This document shows, piece by piece, positions 8,371 through 20,800 of a DNA stretch of 60,410 nucleotides. A model generated the notes under the pieces. It was not told where the DNA came from. It saw only the letters and a list, made by a program, of their open reading frames with translations, and ran no database searches. The stretch comes from Lingula anatina (Eukaryota > Brachiopoda > Lingulata > Lingulida > Lingulidae), in contig NW_019773714.1 of NCBI RefSeq assembly GCF_001039355.2, positions 263,790 through 324,199 of the forward strand. The letters run 5' to 3'. The translations under genes and the position numbers were made by a program. Every line of letters starts with the position of its first letter. The first letter of the stretch is position 1.

Positions 8371-10905
8371 TTGTCTGCAATGACACAGAGGTATGCATCT
8401 GTCATATGAGATAAAAACATCAATTCCATGGCAATGAGATGACCATTTATGAGAATTAGTAAAGTACTAAAATTTATAAGTCCTAACCAACAGTTCTTAT
8501 TGGAGTTCTGAGAGCAATTAAATAAAAGACTATGTATTGCAGCATCAAGTGTTAAGTTTGTGTGTCCTCTGAAGCAAAGGACAATAAAAGATATCAAGAT
8601 GTAGTGTGACAGATACATACAAAAGAAGCCAGTCAATAGAAATTACACTGCAGAAAAAAAATAGGATTAGTGTGTTTGTGTTTGAAAAACAAATCCACCA
8701 ATCAAAGAAAACACAGTATAAAGAATATGCCATAAATAGATATGCTTTGTAGCAGATATCGAACTGTTTGAGACAAATTCAGACATCAGAGTTAAATCAC
8801 TGCTTTCCTCTACTATAGCATCAATAATCCAAATTAAATTTGAATACAGATAATATTAACAATGATACTCAGGATTTTTGCAAGTTAATGCTTGTCTTTT
8901 AAGTTAATCTTATTAGTGACTCAATATCTTTGCGCATTAACATATGAGTACGTATATACAGTCAACTTGAGTAGATTGTATGTTGGGGAGACTGGTATTT
9001 GTCAGCAGAAACTACTCTAATTGCAAGGTTTTTGGGCCAGAATATGCATAGTGGGAAAGGGAACAATCTAATCTGATGAAGTTGATTCCATAGCTGCCAG
9101 TCACTGTATAATGACCTGTCTGGGGTCCTCAGATTTGACAACATCAGTGAACTAGTGTAGTGAGGTGTGGTGAGAAAGTAAATTTCAGGGTTCCCGTTAG
9201 TGCAATTTTTGTGCATCCCTGATGCTATTTTATCAAAATTGACCCCCAATTTAATATGTATTGAATCCATTTGATGCACATTTATCTCAGTCCTCAGTGA
9301 AATATTATCTTTTTGTTTTTTGCAAATGTCAGTAAAGGTCAGAAAGTTCCATTAGTGACATTCTTTAAATGACCCTGGTCACCTACAGCTTTCACATGAT
9401 AAGGTCTGTCATTGACAGGGATGGTCTGGTGGCAGAGTGCCCCATGTTCACAGGAATATGAATTTAGCAAGTTTTTCTGAGCATGTGTTAACAACACGTT
9501 ATTTTAAACTTATAAATTCTTTACCCCTAACTTTTGAAAATGACCCCCATTTTTAAAAAGTGGGGGTCAAAATGACCCTTTTGTGCAAAATCTAGTGGAA
9601 ACCCTGAGTAATGTTCTGCTTCCTCAACCATATCAAGGAAATTTTCATTCCAAATCGTGTGTTACAAATGTTTGAACTTAATGACCAGAGGCTAAATTCA
9701 TTTGACCATCACAAGAAGATTGTCACTTTATTCATCAACTTGAGAGGGGGGGGGGATTCATGAAACAGATGACAGCTACTAAGAAATGCTTTTACCATTC
9801 AGAAAAGAGGACCCCATTATGACAAGAAGCAAAGAATTTGCTGTTCCGTGTTGGTTGAAATAGCTTCACAATTGAAAATGGAAACTGATTACACCAAGGA
9901 GTATTCTGAGTTCATTGGATCTCTCATTCATTCTAGTGGCTCAATAACTGAGCAGATTGTATGTTGGGGAGACTGGTATTTTAAGGGAAATCTGTAGGGA
10001 ATTAGCTCCAGAATATGCAGTTGGTATGATTATACCTAAGCTTAATTCCAACAAATCCATCATGATTCAGGCATGTAACTGACATCCAACATCTTGTGGT
10101 AGGCCTCATAAAAGATAATTGCCCTTATTTCTCAATTACAATAAGTGATCTTGAGTAACACATCAAAGAGCAATTTGGCCAGCTTACTTCCAGGTTGCTA
10201 GCTGCATAAATATGGGTGCTTTTTATCAACCCAGAATGCTCACAAACTGAAAGTTTAAGTTTACAAACAGCCACTATGTTCACAAAGCCTGGGTGGGCAA
10301 TCACCAGATGGCTCAAAACCTTTAAATTTTAATGTTAAAGCACACTTCAGGAAATTGTCCCCTTAAGAAGCCAATTACTGTTTTCACACCAATTCTTAAC
10401 TTTAAATTTGAAATAAATTGTTTCTAAACATATGGTGATTGGGCTCTGAGGAGCACATACTGGGAAAGGAAAAATAAATGGACTATTTTCCATTGCCCTC
10501 ACCTTAACCACACATCTATAAACCTTGTATAAGCAGTACATGCATCAAAAAGCATCAGTGTCTACAGATGACCTAATCTTAATTCATATATTCATTCTAT
10601 TCATTTTGTTTGGAGAAAGCTCTATTCAAAACTGTTACACAAAGATTTTTCACAACCACTGAACTAACCATATTTTTCATGAGAACTTAAAATATGATTT
10701 TTTTTTTCAAATGTATGATAAAATCAGTATCAAAACTGCCACTGTTCAATAATAAACACTGCAGTTACTATCCCTTCACATATTTGCAGAAATTGTCATG
10801 CAATCTGAAACATAGTGATGATACGGGTACATACACATGCATATGTTGTATAAAAATAACTGGCATAAAATGGACGGCTTATCTCACATATATTTCTTAT
10901 AAATA
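8371..10905. other. Gene-free stretch with decayed repeats
   Basis: No convincing exon. A shared phrase, AGATTGTATGTTGGGGAGAC, occurs at about 8974 and 9955, followed in both by an AGAATATGCA block, so two copies of one decayed repeat lie about 980 bp apart. The second sits in protein-like sequence (for example FIGSLIHSSGSITEQIV) broken by stops. A hAT-like element occupies 9186-9606. The rest is AT-rich with no signal I can name. Confidence 0.5.
9186..9606. mobile_element. hAT-like non-autonomous element (CAGGGTT ends)
   Basis: The left end CAGGGTTCCCGTTAGTGCA and the reverse complement of the right end CAGGGTTTCCACTAGATTT form short inverted repeats. The interior repeats GACCCCCA in both orientations (near 9241, 9541 and 9565). 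The flanks GTAAATTT and AGTAATGT are only loosely alike, so the 8-bp target duplication is not confirmed. Confidence 0.55.
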
Positions 10906-13223
10906 TTACATACTAGTCAGCTGTTTACACATCCAGGAGATGTTTGAGTCATCCAATTTCTGTTGACCTGAAGGACTGGAAGATGTCGGTGGAGGAGGGG
11001 GCGGAGGCAGTGGTGGAGGCGGAGGGGGAGGGGGAGCTGGAGAGACTGTAGACAATGTCTGTGGAGTATTCTGAACCTTCCCTTCCTTGTGACTTCTGTC
11101 TTCTACACAGTTTTTTGTCTTGGATTTAACTTGTTCTTTTATTGACATGTCTTTTGTATTCTTTTGTAAAGCTTGAAACTGGAATTAAGATATAAATAAT
11201 AAAAATTTTAACAAAACATATTCACAAATTAAAACCTTTTAATTTCTTAAATCACTATATGCAAAACTTGTTAGTATATACACTGATATAATAAATCTGT
11301 GTATAAATTTTTAATAGATTTTGTATGTTAGGGTTGTTTTTTTTTCTGAATTCAATTCTTTCAATAAAATACTAGTAGATGGATTCCCATAGGTTTAAAC
11401 CAAAGACAATTATCAATCACATTAATCATAACTATCACAAAATTAAGAATCCATCCAATATTTTTTGTGGCCAAATTAAAAAATATGTTAAGCATTAGTC
11501 CAAAATTGACTGTAACAGTTCTAGAAATAAGCTTAAACTATTACCAGTGGGGAGTCCTCACTGAGAAGCCCTGATCCTCCTGTAAATGCACAAATGGGCT
11601 CACAAAATTCATAGCCAAGATGCTCATAGAAATCTTGTTTATCATGAGTAGTTAGGTAAGTAGTTTTGATGCCATGACTGAAACAGATTGTGTTTAGACG
11701 TTAAAATTCAGCAACGTTTATGTCTTTAAGATAATATCTTGTGGTTTTGATGTTACCAAAAGTTCACATTTTTTCTTTATTTTAGGGGAAATACATTGAG
11801 GTCAACTCTTATGTTTCTTAAGATTTTTAATACACTGTTTTGGATGTCACCCAACTTACTTTTTTGCATATTCCTCTGTACCTTCCATTATTTTTCTTCC
11901 AAGTCCTTGCCCTCTTCTGGCTTTTGCAACAACAACTAAAAATTGTAAACATTACATTATTTCAGGACAAAATACAGTGTCCGTGGCAAATGTCATCTAT
12001 GCTTTTGCAAGAAATATCAAATAAAGGGTGGTGATGGTTGATATTTTAAAAGGTTAGGTTGGAGATGATAGGTTTGTCAGTGTAAAAAAAAGATTAGAGC
12101 CCTTTCACCCACCCATTTACAAGTGGTAGCATATGTGCAAAAATCAATCATCACACAAATAAAGTTAGTTTTTTATGTTATAAAATTTTCTGTTTATATT
12201 ATACTATAAATGTGAATGAATATATGTGGGTATACTTACATGTATGAAAAAAAAACAATATTTAGAAAAAGTTACTATGACATACAATAGATTCCCAGAG
12301 AAAGCATGCATTAAGCTGCTTCTTAACTTATCTGTAGTGCAACTTATTGCAGTGCTTAGATAACCCTGGACTCTGTAACTTGAAAACATCGCAAACTGCA
12401 AATCGTGATATCACCTTTTATTTCGAGGCTATTTTATCGGGCGAGTATGGTGTAGTTATGGAATTGAGACGGTTGTGCTCGGTCGCAATGCGCAATGCTC
12501 TTGAGTTACAGGGCCCTGGAGTCTGGGCAGGCTTTCAGTTGCAATCTAGGCCCTTATGACACATGTTATTTATGTTATAATATATCACCTGATTCAATGA
12601 AACAAGCATCTTTTCTCCCTACAACTGGAGATATTTTGCTGTGGCCTAAAACTTCTGTCTTTCCTGTTGAGTCTTTGGCAATGAGCACCAGGGACAAAGG
12701 CAGTTCATCACAAGATTTTTCTAAACTGTGCAACCTAAGATACAGCATGACAAATGCTTTATCTAATCTACCAGTAAAATAGGGAAATGTTTTCAGCTTT
12801 AGAAACAAAGAGACTATAAACTGTAATGAGTTTACAGACAAAAAAGATCAACAATCACTTGACCTATAACTGAACGTTTAATTTATAATAAACAGGCATA
12901 AGGCCTAATAAACAGATTCTAAAGGCGTTTACTAACACTACCGGCAGATATTTTAGCACGAAGTGACTAACGCCCAAATTAACCACAAAACCCACAAATT
13001 AACCAACACACCGTAAAATTATTTAGCGATACCTAGCACAAACATATATCCGCTCTGGTATAATCTATCCAACACGCGTGTCTCGTTAGACCGCAAAGAA
13101 AAATATTAAAAGTAAGCACCTTGCTTGCATGCTTCGAGCCCATTCTGAGTTTAGAAGATTAGCACATTCTTCGTTGTACTCTCTGTTATGATGTAGCGGT
13201 AAAACTTCAAACAAGCTCATCAT
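10906..13223 (-). CDS. NAA80: NAA80, actin N-terminal acetyltransferase
   Basis: Five coding exons: 13223-13120, 12734-12589, 11935-11860, 11677-11545, 11178-10906; 732 nt, 243 aa, all with AG/GT borders and matching phases. NAA80 (NAT6) acetylates the processed N-terminus of actin in the cytosol. The GNAT fold is clear: GHSKISPVVGR in exon 2, VVVAKARRGQGLGRKIMEG with the acetyl-CoA loop RGQGLG at residues 91-96, then the hallmark TTHDKQDFYEHLGY. A polyproline run at residues 200-217 matches the profilin-binding proline segment of the family, here near the C-terminus, which ends SWMCKQLTSM. Two in-frame ATGs (13223 and 13220) open exon 1. It is shorter than human NAA80. It lies head to head with ARMT1. 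Exons 1-3 are repeated at 15115-16288, an assembly duplicate. Confidence 0.95.
10960..11036 (-). repeat. Polyproline-coding GGAGG/GGCGG-rich tract in NAA80
   Basis: A purine-rich low-complexity run on the plus strand (GGAGGAGGGGGCGGAGGC and relatives) encodes the proline run of NAA80 on the minus strand. It is in frame and open, so length changes would alter the number of prolines. Confidence 0.85.
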
Positions 13224-13654
13224 TACAACCCAGCTTTGCCCCTGGCATGTAGAGTGCTGCGTATTGAGCAGTGCTGGCTAAACAGATTGCCCTCGAAACG
13301 AGAACATGCTCCAAGAAGCCCGCACTTCACGGCTCGCTATTTGACCCTGGTTGTGGCGTGGTGCGAAGTGCTCTTTTATATATGGAGGCTAAAACATCCT
13401 GTTATGCGCGTTATAAAGTCGATGGCACGTTTAACAAGATAGAGAAATACATTTTTATACAACTTGAGATAGTTTTCACTTTTATTATCTTTAAAATGTG
13501 ATTAATCATCATTATTTACAATATTCATTTGGATTTCTCACTTACTTGGGAATGATACATTATTTTTCAAGATCTATTCATCGTAACATCTCGACTTTAC
13601 GATTGCGTTTCTAGCTATTGAAGGTTTCCACTGTGAGAGAAGTTCTACGGGAAA
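13224..13654. promoter_or_regulatory. Shared 431-bp NAA80/ARMT1 divergent promoter region
   Basis: The NAA80 ATG (13223, minus) and ARMT1 ATG (13655, plus) face away from each other with only 431 bp between. The interval must hold both start regions and is a probable bidirectional promoter. It contains a TATATA stretch near 13377 and is richer in CpG than its surroundings. It is repeated in copy B at 16289-16718 with few changes. Confidence 0.65.
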
Positions 13655-13698
13655 ATGACTGAAAAGCTTCCACCGTCACTGTCTGCAAAATTTAAAGA
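13655..13698 (+). CDS. ARMT1: ARMT1 exon 1, copy A
   Basis: ATG at 13655 opens MTEKLPPSLSAKFK and ends in GA before a consensus GTAAGT donor. It is identical in coding sequence to copy B at 16719-16762. Either copy splices in phase to exon 2 at 17903. Probably the allelic version of the same exon. Confidence 0.85.
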
Positions 13699-13913
13699 GT
13701 AAGTGCAATAGAATTGATACTTGAAGTTGATATAGCTAAATTATTTTAATATTGTAGCATTGTTTAATCATTTTATAGCATGTTGCGATACTTCCCAAGG
13801 TCATCTCATGCTCGGCCTTACTCATGCTGTTTTAAATTTTACCGGCATTATCAGTAGCAGTGGGACTCAGTCATACTAAAATGCGCAGAACAGCCCAACA
13901 CAGGGCAGTACAC

Positions 13914-14087
13914 GGGGCCGTAGCGATAGTCCGAAGGTTCAATAGTCCGAAGGTTCATTGGTCCGAATGTTCACTATAGAACCTTCGGACCAATGAACCC
14001 TTGATTAAAAAATCGATGAAAATGTAACCACTTTTCGGACCAATGAACCTTCGGACCAATGAACCTTCGGACTATCGAGACGCCCCC
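13914..14087. mobile_element. 174-bp MITE present in only one copy of the duplicated block
   Basis: An exact 8-bp duplication, CAGTACAC, flanks it (13906-13913 and 14088-14095). Copy B has a single CAGTACAC at 16970-16977 with no insert, a perfect empty site. The ends GGGGCCGTAGCGATAGTCC and GGGGGCGTCTCGATAGTCC (reverse complement) are inverted repeats. The body is built from inverted and direct copies of GTCCGAAGGTTCA. The 8-bp duplication fits the hAT superfamily. Confidence 0.9.
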
Positions 14088-14957
14088 CAGTACACTACAG
14101 GAAACTACTCTGGACGCGAGTAAACAGGAAACAATCATTTCCAAGAAAATGGAGTGATATTAAATCAAAATATATTCATAATACTGCCTGGTAAATAATA
14201 TCATAGATGCAACTTTACAGATGGTCACAATTTGTATTGGCAGGTCTTCTACCCTGTCAAAACTCGAGATGAGCCACTAGTGTATAGTGTTTCTTGAGTT
14301 ACTGTATAATGAGCAACCCAACAATTCATAAACAAATCGTAACAAATTGTGTACTTGGATCAACAATAGTAATTATACCTAGCAATATATTATAATTTAT
14401 TTCACCCTATTTCCTGGGAATGACAGTTCCTGTGTTTACTCGCATCTGTAGTCATTTTCCTAGTGTCTTGCACTATGTTGAACTGTATTGTACATTTTAA
14501 TATGACCTTGTATGGCCGGTCCTTGTATGGCCATAGTTACTGGCGCAAGCTGTTATCTATTATTTGGCACAGCTGGCAGATTAAGTCTGAACATTAAGGC
14601 AAAGTCCCCTTAATTATCTATGTCACACTCTGACCTTGGAGTTTCCATCTGACTATATACTTGTCTCAGTCTTTGCCTTAAATGGTGCAGTAAGAATCTA
14701 GCATGTAAGGCTGAAAACTAGACGAACTGTATATAGAAGATGACCTTGGAAAAGATCTCATCACCTCATCTTTCACAATCTTTTTATCACAAATAGAACA
14801 TACAGTATTCATCAATGGGAGCATTAATGCATGAAACTAGTACATGTAAACTTTTCATATGCTGGAATCTTATTGGATTGCTGCAATGATGGGGATAAGG
14901 CAAAAGTAAATGGGTTGGTTTTTGACANGAAATGGATTTTTACATGAACATTGTCCT

Positions 14958-17809
14958 TTAAAATTCAGCAACTTTTGTCTTTAAGAATATACCTTGTGGT
15001 TTTGATGTTACCAAAAGTTCACATTTTTTCTTTATTTTAGGGGAAATACATTGAGGTCAACTCTTATGTTTCTTAAGATCTTAAATACACTGTTTTGGAT
15101 ATCACCCAACTTACTTTTTTGCATATTCCTCTGTCCCTTCCATTATTTTTCTTCCAAGTCCTTGCCCTCTTCTGGCTTTTGCAACAACAACTACAAATTA
15201 TATACAACACATTACTTCAGGACAAAATACAGAGTTCGTGGCAAATGTCACCTATGCTTTTGCAAGAAATATCAAATAAATGGCGGTGATGGTTGATATT
15301 TTAAAAGGTTAGGTTGGAGATGATTGGTTTGTCAGTGTAATAGAGATTAGAGCCCTTTCACCCACAAGTGGTAGCAAAAATCAGTCATCACACAAATAAA
15401 TTTACTTTTTTATATTATAAAATTTTCTGTTTATGTTATACAATAAATGTGAATGAATAAATGTGGGTGTACTTACATGTGTGAAAAAAAAAAATATTTA
15501 GAAAAAGGCACATTGACATACAATAGATTCCCATAAAAACTATTAAGCTGCTTGCAAACTTATCTGTAGTGCAATTTATTGCAGTACTTAGATAACCCTG
15601 GAGTCTGGGCAGGCTTTCAGATAATTGATATTTATATATGTTATAATATCACCTGATTCAATGAAACAAGCATCTTTTCTCCCTACAACTGGAGATATTT
15701 TGCTGTGGCCTAAAACTTCTGTCTTTCCTGTTGAGTCTTTGGCAATGAGCACCAGGGACAAAGGCAGTTCATCACAAGATTTTTCTAAACTGTGCAACCT
15801 AAAATACAGTATGATAAACAGTTTACCTAATCTACCAGTAATATAGGGAAATGTTTTCAGCTTTAGAAACAAAGAGAATATAAACTGTTATGAGTTTACA
15901 GACAAAAATCACTTGACCTATAACTGACTGTTTAATTTATAATAAACAGACATAAGGCCTTATAAACAGATTATGCGTTTACTAACACTACCAGCAGATC
16001 TTTTAGCAGTAAGCGTTACAACGCCCAAATTAACCACACTTTAACCTATAAATTAACCAACACGCCGTGAAATTATTTAGTACCAACAAAGCTATACCTA
16101 GCACAAACATATATCCGTTCTGGTAAAATCTATCCGACATGTGTGTCTCATTAGACCACAAAGAAAAATATGAAAAGTAAGCACCTTGCTTGCATGCTTC
16201 GAGCCCATTCCGAGTTTAGAAGATTAGCACATTCTTCGTTGTACTTTCTGTTATGATGTAGCGGTAAAACTTCAAACACGCTCATCATTACCACCCAGCT
16301 TTGCCCCTGGCATGTAGAGTGCTGCGTATTGAGCAGTGCTGGCTAAACAGATTGCCCTCGAAACGAGAACATGTTCCAAGAAGCTCGCACTTCACGCCTC
16401 GTTATTTGACTCTGGTTGTGGCGTGGTGCGAAGTGCTCTTTTATATATGGAGGCTAAAATTTCTGTTATGCGCGTTATAAAGTCGATGGCACGTTAAACA
16501 AGATAAAGAAATACAATTTTATACAACTTGAGATATTTTTCACTTTTATTATCTTTAAAATGTGATTAATCATCATTATTTACAATATTCATTTGGATTT
16601 CTCACTTACTTGGGAATGATACATTATTTTTCAAGATCTATTCATCGTAACATCTCGAATTTACGATTGCGTTTCTAGCTATTGAAGGTTTCCACTGTGA
16701 GAGAAGTTCTACGGGAAAATGACTGAAAAGCTTCCACCGTCACTGTCTGCAAAATTTAAAGAGTAAGTGCAATAGAATTGATACTTGAAGTTGATATAGC
16801 TAAATTATTTTAATATTGTAGCATTGTTTAATCATTTTATAGCATGTTGCGATACTTCCCAAGATCATCTCATGCTCGGCCTCACTCATGCTGTTTTAAA
16901 TTTTACCGGCATTATCAGTAGCAGTAGGACCCAGTCATACTAAAATGCGCAGAACAGCCCAACACAGGGCAGTACACTACAGGAAACTACTCTGGACGCG
17001 AGTAAACGGGAAAAAATCATTTCCAAGAAAATGGAGTGATATATTAAATCAAAATATATTCATAATACTGCCTGGTAAATAATATCATAGATCCAACTTT
17101 ACAGATGGTCACAATTTGTATTGGCAGGTCTTCTACCCTGTCAAAACTCGAGATGAGCCACTAGTGTATAGTGTTTCTTGAGTTACTGTATAATGAGCAA
17201 CCCAACAATTCATAAACAAATCGTAACAAATTGTGTAGTTGGATCAACAATAGTAATTATACCTAGCAATATATTATAATTTATTTCACCCTATTTCCTG
17301 GGAATGACAGTTCCTGTGTTTACTCGCATCTGTAGTCATTTTCCTAGTGTCTTGCACTATGTTGAACTGTATTGTACATTTTAATATGACCTTGTATGGC
17401 CGGTCCTTCTATGGCCATAGTTACTGGCGCAAGCTGTTATCTACTATTTGGCACAGCTGGCAGATTAAGTCTGAACATTAAGGCAAAGTCCCCTTAATTA
17501 TCTATGTCACACTCTGACCTTGGAGTTTCCATCTGACTATATACTTGTCTCAGTCTTTGCCTTAAATGGTGCAGTAAGAATCTAGCATGTAAGGCTGAAA
17601 ACTAGACGAACTGTATATAGAAGATGACCTTGGAAAAGATCTCATCACCTCATCTTTCACAATCTTTTTATCACAAATAGAACATACAGTATTCATCAAT
17701 GGGAGCATTAATGCATGAAACTAGTACATGTAAACTTTTCATATGCTGGAATCTTATTGGATTGCTGCAATGATGGGGATAAGGCAAAAGTAAATGGGTT
17801 GGTTTTTGA
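14958..17809. repeat. Duplicated block, copy B
   Basis: Second version of 11701-14927, starting shortly after the N at 14928 and continuing into unique ARMT1 sequence at 17811. It lacks the MITE and the last two NAA80 exons. Most likely the other haplotype. Confidence 0.88.
15115..16288 (-). pseudogene. NAA80: NAA80 exons 1-3, duplicate (probably allelic)
   Basis: Exons 16288-16185, 15798-15653 and 15190-15115 repeat the first three coding exons of NAA80 with intact splice sites and open frames, including RGQGLG. Exons 4 and 5 (the TTHD..FY..LGY part and the C-terminus) are missing because the copy stops at the N junction. Coding differences are few, for example Glu to Lys near residue 16. 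It is incomplete rather than decayed, which fits an assembly duplicate better than a true pseudogene. Confidence 0.85.
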
Positions 17810-20800
17810 TATAGCTTTTTCATTTATACATTTCATGATTTCTTTTGATCATAATTTTTTATCAACATCATCAAATAACATCAATATTTGTTAAATTTTT
17901 AGTTCATTTGCATATGAGACAATCAAGGATAGACTGCCTGTGATATTAGCAAAGACAGTGGATGCTGTTCATAGGCTGAAGAATGATATAAAAGAGCAAC
18001 ATGGAGAGGTGAGAATGATTCCATTTTATTTCACAATTAGATATTAATTTGCTAAGTAAAAACTGTACAAGTTGAATGGTTCATTATACTTTTCATTGCA
18101 ACAATTACTGTAACCACTTACATTTTCTGCGGAAGTAAAATTTTTGTATTTCATTTTTTTAATCCTGTAATATTTTTTTCTCTTGGCAGACTTTTTTCAA
18201 GTTAATTGACATTGAGAAGGATGCAGTGCTGTTGATTATCACCTACTGCTCTATATGGTTTAAATTCACAATTATATGCAATAATTTATTGCTTCAGGCT
18301 GGAATGGAAGATTTGAAATCTATAAATGGGAAACTGTCTAAACTAAGAAATGAAGTTCAGACTGACAAAGCAATAATCCCAATTCATGATGGCAGGCTTA
18401 ACTTTGAGGTCTGGAATGCTTATCTGGAGAAAATAACTTGTGATAATGATGGCCGTACACCAAGTTGGTTCCAAGATGCTTGGCTCTATGTAGAATGCTA
18501 CATGTATAGGAGAATTCAGGAAGCAGTTGAAGAATGGTATATACTGATAATTCTGTTCTTGTGTATTAGGCACATTGCAAACTTAGATATAATGGGGACA
18601 GATACTTACAGTGACAACAGCATTAAAGCAGGGAAAAGTGTGATTTTCCTTTGCATGTTGTCCTTCTATAGATTTAGTTCATGTAAGTGGTGTATTTAAT
18701 AAGGTTATAAAGGAAGTTTCAATAGTGCAGCAATACTAAGTGTAATACTTTTCATGTCAGTTGACCAGACCTGTTGGTTAGTTGCTAATTGTAAGTTCCA
18801 GAATTTGATTTATACATATTTCTCATTCTAATTATACAGGATGACAAAAATATTCACTCTTATAGCTGGTATTGTATGTAAAGATGTTAAGATATAAGTC
18901 TATATTTCAGCAAAGTCTTGAAGACACTGGACCCTTTTCAAGGGCAGAAGGACCAGGCCTTATTGTCATCAGCAGATGCTGTGTCCATTTTGATGGAATT
19001 TTTGGAAGGAATTCTCGGAAATCTGCCAAGCATGGATGACTCAAAGTTTAGACCACTCTTTGACCAATTTTTTGAGGTAAAATTGTCAAGAAAGTTTTTT
19101 TTCTCAATATATTTTCTGGCAGAGGCTTTGTTGATCATGTATGGAAAGTTTTAAGTAAATATATCCTTTCCTTGAAAGAACAATTTAGTACTTTATTTCA
19201 TTGGTAAGGTTTATGATTTTTTGTGTGTGTGTGTGTCCTGAATTTCTATATGTATATATGTNATAGCTTTTTCATTTATACATTTCATGATTTCTTTTGA
19301 TCATAATTTTTTATCAACATCATCAAATAACATCAATATTTGTTAAATTTTTAGTTCATTTGCATATGAGACAATCAAGGATAGACTGCCTGTGATATTA
19401 GCAAAGACAGTGGATGCTGTTCATAGGCTGAAGAATGATATAAAAGAGCAACATGGAGAGGTGAGAATGATTCCATTTTATTTCACAATTAGATATTAAT
19501 TTGCTAAGTAAAAACTGTACAAGTTGAATGGTTCATTATACTTTTCATTGCAACAATTACTGTAACCACTTACATTTTCTGCGGAAGTAAAATTTTTGTA
19601 TTTCATTTTTTTAATCCTGTAATATTTTTTTCTCTTGGCAGACTTTTTTCAAGTTAATTGACATTGAGAAGGATGCAGTGCTGTTGATTATCACCTACTG
19701 CTCTATATGGTTTAAATTCACAATTATATGCAATAATTTATTGCTTCAGGCTGGAATGGAAGATTTGAAATCTATAAATGGGAAACTGTCTAAACTAAGA
19801 AATGAAGTTCAGACTGACAAAGCAATAATCCCAATTCATGATGGCAGGCTTAACTTTGAGGTCTGGAATGCTTATCTGGAGAAAATAACTCGTGATAATG
19901 ATGGCCGTACACCAAGTTGGTTCCAAGATGCTTGGCTCTATGTAGAATGCTACATGTATAGGAGAATTCAGGAAGCAGTTGAAGAATGGTATATACTGAT
20001 AATTCTGTTCTTGTGTATTAGGCACATTGCAAACTTAGATATAATGGGGACAGATACTTACAGTGACAACAGCATTAAAGCAGGGAAAAGTGTGATTTTC
20101 CTTTGCATGTTGTCCTTCTATAGATTTAGTTCATGTAAGTGGTGTATTTAATAAGGTTATAAAGGAAGTTTCAATAGTGCAGCAATACTAAGTGTAATAC
20201 TTTTCATGTCAGTTGACCAGACCTGTTGGTTAGTTGCTAATTGTAAGTTCCAGAATTTGATTTATACATATTTCTCATTCTAATTATACAGGATGACAAA
20301 AATATTCACTCTTATAGCTGGTATTGTATGTAAAGATGTTAAGATATAAGTCTATATTTCAGCAAAGTCTTGAAGACACTGGACCCTTTTCAAGGGCAGA
20401 AGGACCAGGCCTTATTGTCATCAGCAGATGCTGTGTCCATTTTGATGGAATTTTTGGAAGGAATTCTCGGAAATCTGCCAAGCATGGATGACTCAAAGTT
20501 TAGACCACTCTTTGACCAATTTTTTGAGGTAAAATTGTCAAGAAAGTTTTTTTTCTCAATATATTTTCTGGCAGAGGCTTTGTTGATCATGTATGGAAAG
20601 TTTTAAGTAAATATATCCTTTCCTTGAAAGAACAATTTAGTACTTTATTTCATTGGTAAGGTTTATGATTTTTTGTGTGTGTGTGTGTCCTGAATTTCTA
20701 TATGTATATATGTGTCTGTGTATTAATTAATTCAACAACATCTTATTTTGTTTCCGATATTTCTTCAGCTGGACTTGTGGGGCAACAAATGTGACCTGTC

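Larger units (their letters stand above)
11701..14927. repeat. Duplicated block, copy A (NAA80 exons 1-3 and ARMT1 exon 1)
   Basis: This block aligns with 14958-17809 along its whole length, with several percent substitutions and small indels. Copy A is joined to copy B by the single N at 14928. Introns, the intergenic promoter and coding exons are all equally similar, as expected for two alleles laid end to end. Copy A carries an extra MITE (13914-14087). Confidence 0.88.

Noticed and set aside
15051-15296. Plus-strand frames over the NAA80 exon 3 copies (also 11840-12034)
   Set aside because: Shadows of the minus-strand GNAT exon; the minus strand has the RGQGLG motif and valid splice sites.
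18190-18297. ARMT1 extra exon beginning after the AG at about 18189
   Set aside because: It would add residues without a counterpart in the family; exon 2 joins exon 18298-18536 directly in phase and gives the canonical length.
11701-20713. Two genuine paralogs each of NAA80 and ARMT1
   Set aside because: Duplicates are partial, include introns and promoter at the same similarity, and are joined by single Ns; duplicated ARMT1 exons would break the phase.
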